From RGIG2041 sp045546315 (GTDB taxonomy: Bacteria > Bacillota > Clostridia > UBA1381 > UMGS1253), in the NCBI GenBank assembly GCA_045546315.1, contig JAZQCN010000104.1, positions 1 through 10,359 of the forward strand: a stretch of DNA of 10,359 bases, written 5' to 3'. This document shows, in pieces, positions 6,289 through 10,359 of the stretch. Each line of letters begins with the position of its first letter. The first letter of the stretch is position 1. Both the position numbers and the translations under genes were made by a program. The notes below the pieces were generated by a model that was given only the letters and a program-made list of their open reading frames with translations, ran no database searches and was not told the origin of the DNA.

Positions 6289-7046
6289 TTTGTTCTCCTG
6301 AAATATCGGTTGTCTGTCTTGTATAGAAATAGCGTCACAAAAGCGCCGATCTGTTTGTCTGTGTTTGCTGTCGTTCTGACTTCCGCCACAGAATACTCGG
6401 GGTATAGCTTCTCGATGAAAGCAAAGTCGTCCGGATTGTCATTGATGTGGCGCGCGTCTCTGGCTTTGATTCTGTAATCATTCTGACGGGGTGCGGGCTT
6501 TGCCAGATTCTGCGACGCACACCAGCGCTTTGATGTTATCGGCTCTTTGGTTATGTAGTGCGCCTTGCCGCGGATGCCGTTCTCGTCAAATTGCAGACGC
6601 TGTGTGTTGCAGTGACCTTTACGCCACAGTCCCTCGAGGGTGTCACGATCAATGCCGCCGGAAATAATGCAGTGATGATGTATGCGCCCTTTTGAGCTTT
6701 GCTCGGTGACAAATATGTACTTGAATTCTGCCGGATTCTTCCCGAGCTTTCCCCATTGATAGCGACAGCGGCGCATCATGTTGCGGGCTTCGCGCTGCGC
6801 ATCTTCCACGGTTGCCGGCAGCTGTCCGTCTCTGTATGTCAGGTCGAATGTCAGGTCGTCCGGCGTGAAATTCAGGTGTATTAAATCAGCGAGCTTGTTT
6901 TCTGCATTTCGCGCATTCAGCTTTTGTTGCACTTCTGATGTGGGTTTGTTTCGCTTTCCGCGCTTTCCGGTTGCCTTTCTGCGTACCGGAAACAGATGCA
7001 CGCGCATATATTCACCTGTCTGCACTGTGTATTCTCTTGTCGGCAT
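6249..7046 (-). CDS. HUH rolling-circle replication initiator (microvirus/inovirus-like Rep)
   Basis: This 265-residue protein carries the three motifs of HUH endonucleases, which nick an origin, stay bound to the 5' end through a Tyr, and start rolling-circle replication. Motif 1 is LTFDLTYRDGQLP (65-77). Motif 2 is GRIHHHCIISGG (120-131), with metal ligands His123 and His125. Motif 3 is AHYITKE (162-168), with candidate catalytic Tyr164 and Lys167. The linking GLWRKGH (139-145) and SKRWCASQNLAKP (172-184) also match the Rep group found in microviruses, filamentous phages and Firmicutes elements. I chose ATG 7046 because AGGCGG lies 8 nt upstream. A TTG extension to 7223 would translate the repeat region and has no conserved motif. 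The first 60 residues are basic. The repeat-rich non-coding region directly upstream is its probable target. Confidence 0.85.
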   Translation of the reverse strand: MPTREYTVQTGEYMRVHLFPVRRKATGKRGKRNKPTSEVQQKLNARNAENKLADLIHLNFTPDDLTFDLTYRDGQLPATVEDAQREARNMMRRCRYQWGKLGKNPAEFKYIFVTEQSSKGRIHHHCIISGGIDRDTLEGLWRKGHCNTQRLQFDENGIRGKAHYITKEPITSKRWCASQNLAKPAPRQNDYRIKARDARHINDNPDDFAFIEKLYPEYSVAEVRTTANTDKQIGAFVTLFLYKTDNRYFRRTKCGIDYRYRKPRE

Positions 7047-7068
7047 TTCTGCATCCGCCTTTCTGCGC

Positions 7069-7098
7069 CTATGGAAAACTGCGAGCAGTTTACCACAG
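7069..7098. repeat. Inverted repeat 1 of a related pair, upstream of rep
   Basis: Plus-strand CTATGGAAAACTGC (7069-7082) faces GCAGTTTACCACAG (7085-7098), with 12 of 14 positions complementary around a 2-base centre. It ends about 8 nt before the rep ribosome site, so it could also control rep expression. Confidence 0.85.
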
Positions 7099-7101
7099 GC
7101 T

Positions 7102-7195
7102 TGCTTGATCTTTTGCTTTTTCTGATAAAGAGGGGCTGTCCCTCTCTTGCGTGCTATGGAAAACCAGCTCGCAGCTTGCTGCTTGATCTTTTGCT
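7102..7195. repeat. 16-bp direct repeat (two identical copies) containing CTTGAT
   Basis: TGCTTGATCTTTTGCT occurs identically at 7102-7117 and 7180-7195, 78 bp apart. One copy lies beside inverted repeat 1 and the other in the loop of inverted repeat 2. CTTGAT is also the core of the nick sites of phiX174 and of pC194/pUB110-type plasmids (general knowledge), which makes this the best guess for a Rep site. Confidence 0.8.
7129..7145. repeat. Short stem-loop between the two origin repeats
   Basis: Plus-strand AGAGGG (7129-7134) and CCCTCT (7140-7145) form a perfect 6-bp stem with a 5-nt loop. It sits midway between the two larger inverted repeats. Confidence 0.6.
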
Positions 7196-7216
7196 GTTTC
7201 CGCTGGTTTACCACAG
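7154..7216. repeat. Inverted repeat 2 of a related pair, with a 33-nt loop
   Basis: Plus-strand CTATGGAAAACCAGC (7154-7168) faces GCTGGTTTACCACAG (7202-7216), with 13 of 15 positions complementary. The outer parts of the arms (CTATGGAAAAC, GTTTACCACAG) and the two mismatched positions are shared with repeat 1, while the inner bases differ but still pair. The loop (7169-7201) carries one copy of the 16-bp direct repeat. Confidence 0.85.
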
Positions 7217-7249
7217 CCCGCAATTCACTCCCGCACCCGCAGGGGCTTG

Positions 7250-7264
7250 CGCGTCTTCGACGCG
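7250..7264. repeat. Perfect 6-bp hairpin
   Basis: CGCGTC (7250-7255), loop TTC, GACGCG (7259-7264). It lies between the long A/T hairpin and inverted repeat 2 in the candidate origin. Confidence 0.65.
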
Positions 7265-7270
7265 GATGTC

Positions 7271-7314
7271 CAGAGAGAAAAAGAAATTTATTTTTTCTTT
7301 TTTGACCCTCTCTG
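7271..7314. repeat. Long hairpin, 16 bp in two stems
   Basis: CAGAGAG (7271-7277) pairs with CTCTCTG (7308-7314), and AAAAAGAAA (7278-7286) pairs with TTTCTTTTT (7294-7302). All 16 pairs match, with a 5-nt bulge (7303-7307) on one side and a 7-nt loop. No T-run follows on the minus strand, so a terminator is unlikely; an easily melted origin element or regulatory hairpin fits better. Confidence 0.75.
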
Positions 7315-7364
7315 TATAGCTTTATATTTTCGTCGTTTAGTTAATACCCCATACAAGCCCGTAT

Positions 7365-7390
7365 GCGGCGCTTTCAGCCGCTCTTTTTTC
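7365..7390 (+). terminator. Weak plus-strand terminator-like stem-loop
   Basis: GCGGC (7365-7369) pairs with GCCGC (7377-7381), followed on the plus strand by TCTTTTTT. The shape is that of a short intrinsic terminator facing the plus direction, where no gene lies, so it may instead be one of the origin structures or a block to antisense transcription. Confidence 0.3.
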
Positions 7391-7457
7391 CTTATATATT
7401 TATATAGGTAATGACCGCTGCGCCGCTCGCGGCATATTCCCGCGGGCGGCTTGTCTG

Positions 7458-7964
7458 TCAGAAAATTATTTTTTTCAGCTGCACGCCAGTGCCGCGCAGC
7501 TTATCATAGAAATTTTTTACATAATATTTGAATTCAACAGGGTTTGTCCATAGCAGCTCGCCGCTGATTTCTGCATCCTCGAGCCGGTGAATGTTCACGG
7601 TGTTGAAATGTTCGAGCGCTTCTTTCGGCAGCATCCTGCCGTTTACTTGCCGCTGATAAAGGCAGTATCGCAGGGCATACGCGCGGCGCAGCGCGATCAT
7701 CCGGTCGTGATTTCCGCGCGCCCATTCCAGCAAGTCCATAAATTTGACTTTGCCTTGATTCAGTATGTACAGTTGCTGCCACCGTTCCAACGTGAAGCCG
7801 ACCGCGGCTTCAATACGCCTGATTTTCTCTGTGTAAATGGCGACGACCCTTTGCTCGTCTCTGCACATATCGCAGCCGCGGCACGGGCAGCTGTCGCAGG
7901 CGTGCGGGAGAGGGAAGCCGCAGCACCCGTAAAAATCGCGGTTTTTGCAGTTGTCGCACTTCAT
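7458..7964 (-). CDS. Unknown protein with N-terminal Cys cluster
   Basis: I do not recognise this 168-residue protein. Its first 35 residues hold nine Cys (3, 6, 14, 15, 23, 26, 28, 31, 34) in CxxC-type spacing, enough for two zinc sites. The remainder (about 40-165) is helical with many aromatic and basic residues, including RWQQLYILNQGKVKFMDLLE in the middle; similar layouts occur in DNA-binding phage proteins, but I see no defined family. ATG 7964 overlaps the stop of the previous gene by ATGA and has GAGAGGGA upstream, so it is translationally coupled. It is the last gene before the candidate origin. An iron-sulfur cluster is an alternative to zinc. Confidence 0.75.
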   Translation of the reverse strand: MKCDNCKNRDFYGCCGFPLPHACDSCPCRGCDMCRDEQRVVAIYTEKIRRIEAAVGFTLERWQQLYILNQGKVKFMDLLEWARGNHDRMIALRRAYALRYCLYQRQVNGRMLPKEALEHFNTVNIHRLEDAEISGELLWTNPVEFKYYVKNFYDKLRGTGVQLKKIIF

Positions 7965-8416
7965 GACTTTTTTGTCCCTCTCCGCTCGATTTGTTTTGCG
8001 TATTTTATCAGGCGGTTTCTGTTTTTCTTCCGTGTGCGCGGTTTTCTTCCATGCTCCGCCAAGTGGCGCACGCGAGGGTGTTCTGATTTCGCGCGCTGCA
8101 ATGCTTCGGTCGTCACGCCGCCGTTTGCAAGGATTTGCAGCTGTTTTGCAAGCTCTGAATATTCGCCTGCTGTCGCCGTGAGTGCTTGCGCCACTCTCTG
8201 AAATAATGCGACCGCAAATTCCAGAAATGATTTGATAAACGCTGCGCCCGTTTCTATAACCGCAGCTGCTTTTACATCCAGATCACCCAGCGCCGGCACA
8301 CATTCTGGCGTTTCGTCCGGCAGCTCGACGTCTGGCAGCTCTGCATTTGCTGCGGCAGCTGTTGCGTCAGAGAATACGACCTCGGCGGTGTTTATTTTTG
8401 TTTCGTTTTCGCCCAT
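7961..8416 (-). CDS. Unknown protein, acidic N-terminus and basic C-terminus
   Basis: No family is recognised in this 151-residue protein. Residues 1-50 are acidic and Ala-rich, with a doubled ELPD (LPDVELPDE, 27-35). Residues 50-98 look like an amphipathic helix (VIETGAAFIKSFLEFAVALF and following). Residues 117-150 are strongly basic (RKPRTRKKNRNRLIKYAK), suggesting nucleic-acid binding. ATG 8416 has GAGGGGGCGG upstream and starts 9 nt after the small membrane gene. Its stop overlaps the next gene by ATGA. The polar charge split could mean a bridging or scaffold-like role; that is inference only. Confidence 0.75.
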   Translation of the reverse strand: MGENETKINTAEVVFSDATAAAANAELPDVELPDETPECVPALGDLDVKAAAVIETGAAFIKSFLEFAVALFQRVAQALTATAGEYSELAKQLQILANGGVTTEALQRAKSEHPRVRHLAEHGRKPRTRKKNRNRLIKYAKQIERRGTKKS

Positions 8417-8425
8417 GCCGCCCCC

Positions 8426-8599
8426 TCAAAATGTTACACAGATATTCAGAACGGCAGCCGCGATCCAGTAAACAGCTTTTTTTGCATCCCCGTTTGCTGC
8501 ATACACCGCAGCTGCGGCGACGTCGAGCGCGATCAATACAATTGGAAAAATCTTTGTTATCACTTCTTTTGCCCTCTCTTTTTTGTTTTTCTGTTTCAT
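8426..8599 (-). CDS. Small two-helix membrane protein (57 aa)
   Basis: This small gene starts at ATG 8599 and ends with TGA at 8426. It has a Lys-rich start (MKQKNKKERAKE), then a hydrophobic helix at about 13-35 (IFPIVLIALDVAAAAVYAA), a short polar turn GDAKK (37-41), and a second hydrophobic helix (42-57) reaching the C-terminus. The positive-inside rule puts both ends near the cytoplasm. GAGGG lies 6 nt upstream; it follows the zinc-ribbon gene by 9 nt and precedes the next by 9 nt, with the same strand and spacing style, so I count it as real. The role is unknown; a holin-like or host-membrane-targeting role is possible but its place away from lysis genes gives no support. Confidence 0.75.
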   Translation of the reverse strand: MKQKNKKERAKEVITKIFPIVLIALDVAAAAVYAANGDAKKAVYWIAAAVLNICVTF

Positions 8600-8608
8600 G
8601 GTGCGCCC

Positions 8609-9322
8609 TCATTCTTCCTCGAGCTTCCGCTTTTTTGTGTCTGTGCGCTCCACTGTGATCTTGCCTTTTCCGTTCACAGAAATTTTGCCTTTGACAGTGC
8701 TTGAAATATCAATTGTGATGCTGCGCAGCTCGCCGCGGGAGATCAGAGAGACCGCCTCGCCCATGAGCTGAACAGCTGGGGTGCTGCTTGCCGGCTCGCA
8801 GTCGTTCTCGGCGGCATCCGCTCCAAACAGCTTGTTTATTTTCTCTTTCGCTTTTTCTGCCTGCGTCTTTTGTCTGGCGTATCTATACGCCTCGGGGCAG
8901 TTGCATTGCAGCGTCGCTTGTTCGTCCTTTTCCTGCTGCGTGCTGTTGCTCATAAGATAAAAAGACTGTATTTGACCGCAGAAACGACACGCGCCGTCAT
9001 AGTGCGTCAGCACCGCTTTGTCGCGGCAAGGGCAGACAAGAGCTGCCAGCTGGTCGCGCTCTGTCTCCGTCAGGTCTTTCGACCATTTCAGCGGCACTGT
9101 TTCGCCGCAATTGATACATTTTCCGTAATATCGCATTTTTGCTTTTCCGTTTTCCTTTCCTGCGTTCTTTTTCGGTCGCTGCGCGTCGATTCTGTGCGCG
9201 CGGTTTCTTATTGCATCCGGTGTTTTCCTCATAAAAGCGGCAATTTCCACGACCGGCGCATTATCTGCGTATGCGCTCCGGATTATCCGGTCGAGGATTT
9301 CGCACCATTCAAAGCGTTTCAT
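8609..9322 (-). CDS. Tandem zinc-ribbon protein with N-terminal HTH-like region
   Basis: This 237-residue protein is of a type seen in Clostridia phages and without assigned function. Residues 5-48 form helices (NAPVVEIAAFMRKTPDAIRN, 21-40) like a Myb/HTH DNA-binding unit. Two zinc-ribbon-like units follow: Cys69/72 with Cys97/99, and Cys112/115 with Cys140/142, with the same C-x2-C-x24-C-x-C spacing and an exact 43-residue period. Then comes a charged helix (150-168), and a C-terminal strand-rich piece ELRSITIDISSTVKGKISVN (198-217). I chose ATG 9322 because it overlaps the ASCH stop by ATGA and has AGGCGG 8 nt upstream. A transcription or DNA-repair accessory role is plausible but unproven. 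Confidence 0.85.
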   Translation of the reverse strand: MKRFEWCEILDRIIRSAYADNAPVVEIAAFMRKTPDAIRNRAHRIDAQRPKKNAGKENGKAKMRYYGKCINCGETVPLKWSKDLTETERDQLAALVCPCRDKAVLTHYDGACRFCGQIQSFYLMSNSTQQEKDEQATLQCNCPEAYRYARQKTQAEKAKEKINKLFGADAAENDCEPASSTPAVQLMGEAVSLISRGELRSITIDISSTVKGKISVNGKGKITVERTDTKKRKLEEE

Positions 9323-9867
9323 GATTTGCACCGCCTTTCTACCCAGCACCACGATTGCGGCGGGCGCGTCACAATGTTTCCGCAGCCGATGATTTTCGGC
9401 TCGTCGCAAAAACGCTCGCAGCTGCTCCATTTTGCAAATTCGCAGCTTTGGCAGTCGGTGTTTTTGCAAGGTCTCAAAAACTCGCTCAATGGCAGCGGCG
9501 TTTCAAAGCGCAGCGGCTCTTTTACCCGTAGCCCATGAACAGGGCGGGCGAGCGTTTCCCGTCCATACGCGACAAGCTCCTGCATCGATAGACACGTATC
9601 GCGCAGCTGCTCTTGTGTCATTATGTATTGTTTTGTGATTGAATCAAAGTTGTATTTTTCGATTGTGTCACAGATAAATTCACCGGTGACCGCTCCCGCC
9701 CCTGCGTAAATTATACCATTTACGCGGTACAGCTTTTTTGTTTCGTATATGAAGCATTCACACGGCTCGTCTATTGTCGGCGGGCGCACTCTGATCTCGG
9801 TTTTCTTTTCTCCGCTCAAAATACGCAGGCTGTGTTCCGGATGTATTGCTATTATCAGCTGTTTCAT
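9319..9867 (-). CDS. ASCH-domain protein with Cys-rich C-terminus
   Basis: This 182-residue protein begins MKQLIIAIHPEHSLRILSGE followed by KKTEIR, the ASCH (PUA-like) signature in which a Lys-containing GEKKTEIR loop lines the RNA- or nucleotide-binding cleft. ASCH proteins are proposed to bind RNA or modified bases; the target here is unknown. The second half (134-154) has Cys134, 139, 142, 150 and 154, a likely zinc knot, and it ends with TRPPQSWCWVE (167-177), a tail seen in related phage proteins. I chose ATG 9867: AAGGAG lies 9 nt upstream and it overlaps the previous stop by ATGA. The longer frame to 9903 has no ATG and runs into the neighbour. Confidence 0.85.
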   Translation of the reverse strand: MKQLIIAIHPEHSLRILSGEKKTEIRVRPPTIDEPCECFIYETKKLYRVNGIIYAGAGAVTGEFICDTIEKYNFDSITKQYIMTQEQLRDTCLSMQELVAYGRETLARPVHGLRVKEPLRFETPLPLSEFLRPCKNTDCQSCEFAKWSSCERFCDEPKIIGCGNIVTRPPQSWCWVERRCKS

Positions 9868-10253
9868 GTTTGTTTGCTCCTTTCCGCCAGACACGCAGCA
9901 CACGGATGCAGCTGCGGGTTGTGGTTTGATCGCGTCGCATTATGTAAAACGCGCACGCCGTATTTGCGGCAAATGTGTGGGGCTTTGTTGTTGTCCTGTT
10001 CGCGTTCCCGCAGGCTTATATGTTCGCAATAATTGCAGTCAAGCGGCGCATAACAGTCGCAGCGGACGTGCCGGTCGTCGTCTGCGTGTATCGGTGACGG
10101 CTTGCCGGCGTCCTCACGATCAATGCACGCTTTGCAATAGTCTCCCTCGCGGTGCTTTGCGGGGTCGTTTATTTCTGTGATGTTTGCACAGTGCCTGCAT
10201 GAAAAATCGTATTTCCAACGGGGCAGCGCATCTTTTTTCTGTTGCTTTTTCAC
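9864..10253 (-). CDS. Cys-rich zinc-binding phage protein of unknown role
   Basis: This 129-residue protein has 11 Cys (19, 22, 40, 43, 65, 67, 73, 76, 95, 118, 121), mostly as CxxC or CxC pairs, with nearby His, enough for two or three zinc sites. Residues 13-45 (WKYDFSCRHCANITEI and YCKACIDRE) look like a zinc ribbon. DCNYCEHISLRERE (72-85) resembles the Cys-rich tail of the next protein. I chose GTG 10253 because GAGAGGGA lies 6 nt upstream; a longer frame would need a TTG at 10304 and would translate that ribosome site. It ends in an ATGA overlap with the ASCH gene. No specific family or function can be named. Confidence 0.8.
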   Translation of the reverse strand: MKKQQKKDALPRWKYDFSCRHCANITEINDPAKHREGDYCKACIDREDAGKPSPIHADDDRHVRCDCYAPLDCNYCEHISLREREQDNNKAPHICRKYGVRVLHNATRSNHNPQLHPCAACLAERSKQT

Positions 10254-10272
10254 GTTCCGTCCCTCTCGATTT

Positions 10273-10359
10273 TCACTTTTTCTTGTAGCCAATGGCGCAG
10301 ACAATAATAATCGTCAGACAGATCATGGCTGTGATAATAATTCCGTTCACAGTGTCACC
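10273..10359 (-). CDS. C-terminal end of a small membrane protein (partial)
   Basis: The minus-strand frame is open from the right window edge to TGA at 10273, giving 28 residues: a hydrophobic helix NGIIITAMICLTIIIVCAIG followed by a basic end YKKK. This is a single membrane segment with a cytoplasmic Lys tail. The gene either begins outside the window or is a tiny peptide starting at the in-frame GTG (10350) or ATG further in, for which I see no good ribosome site. It ends 19 nt before the start of the Cys-rich gene, consistent with the same operon. Confidence 0.55.
   Translation of the reverse strand, partial: GDTVNGIIITAMICLTIIIVCAIGYKKK

Larger units (their letters stand above)
7047..7457. 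promoter_or_regulatory. Structured non-coding region, candidate replication origin
   Basis: These 411 bases between the Cys-cluster gene and the Rep gene hold no supportable gene. From right to left they contain a GC-rich palindrome cluster (7422-7446), an AT-rich stretch (7391-7408), a GC stem-loop (7365-7381), a long A/T hairpin (7271-7314), a perfect 6-bp hairpin (7250-7264), two large related inverted repeats (7154-7216, 7069-7098) and a 16-bp direct repeat. The density of structure and the position before an HUH Rep gene suggest the double-stranded origin and/or the Rep control region. Promoter elements are probably here too, but I cannot pick a convincing -35/-10 pair. Confidence 0.6.

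Noticed and set aside
7060..7220. CRISPR-like array in the repeat region
   Set aside because: Only two repeat copies with unequal order of parts and no spacer pattern or cas genes.
7047..7223. N-terminal extension of the Rep frame up to a TTG at 7223
   Set aside because: The extension translates the inverted and direct repeats, starts with TTG without a good ribosome site, and has no HUH motif. ATG 7046 has AGGCGG at 8 nt.
7224..7457. A -35/-10 promoter near the TATAAA/TATACA motifs around 7315-7335
   Set aside because: No pair has acceptable spacing (the candidates found are 12, 20 or 24 nt apart), so I do not call a specific promoter.
117..8623. Repeated CTCGAG (about eight copies)
   Set aside because: Most copies are Leu-Glu codon pairs or similar inside genes; the excess is small and easily explained by codon use.
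8870..9538. 222-residue plus-strand frame (also those at 5291-5899, 3465-4055 and 7587-8201)
   Set aside because: All lie opposite well-supported minus-strand genes, lack convincing starts and have low-complexity, antisense-like composition.
10254..10304. Longer start (TTG 10304) for the Cys-rich protein
   Set aside because: GTG 10253 has GAGAGGGA at 6 nt; the longer frame would translate that ribosome site and overlap the previous gene.

Overview
The window is a stretch of a tailed-phage genome (free phage or prophage). Its genes point to a Firmicutes host, most likely a gut-type Clostridium relative: AGGAG/AGAGGG ribosome sites, P27-family small terminase, HK97-type head genes, an ASCH protein and an ArpU/RinA-like regulator. 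Host assignment is inference; no host gene is visible. Every gene I can support lies on the minus strand, so the window reads biologically from right (10359) to left (1). I found no tRNA, rRNA, CRISPR array, insertion sequence or integrase.

Right-hand early accessory module (10359 to 7458): the tail of a small membrane protein, a Cys-rich zinc protein (9864-10253), an ASCH-domain protein with a Cys-rich tail (9319-9867), a protein with a tandem zinc ribbon (8609-9322), a 57-residue two-helix membrane protein (8426-8599), an acidic-to-basic protein of unknown role (7961-8416) and a protein with an N-terminal Cys cluster (7458-7964). Several of these overlap by ATGA, which suggests one translationally coupled operon.

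Replication module (7457 to 5009): a 411-bp non-coding region packed with inverted and direct repeats precedes a gene for an HUH-type (rolling-circle) replication initiator. A VRR-NUC nuclease, a single-strand DNA-binding protein and a probable late-transcription regulator follow. The repeats hold two stem-loops whose arms change together, and two identical 16-bp elements containing CTTGAT. This is my best candidate for the replication origin and the most interesting part of the window. A Rep related to those of microviruses and filamentous phages, placed in front of a HK97-type packaging module, is unusual for a tailed phage, though HUH initiators are known in P2-like phages.

Packaging and head module (5008 to 1): a strong intrinsic terminator closes the replication operon. 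Next come an HNH endonuclease, a 263-bp gap with a perfect 15-bp inverted repeat and a G-rich tract (candidate cos region), the small and large terminase subunits, the portal, the prohead protease and a HK97-type major capsid protein cut off by the left edge. These overlap or nearly touch, as in a late operon. The HNH protein and terminase would cut and package DNA through the portal, and the protease would mature the head by removing the capsid delta domain. The capsid gene also carries an internal ATG with a good ribosome site exactly after that delta domain.
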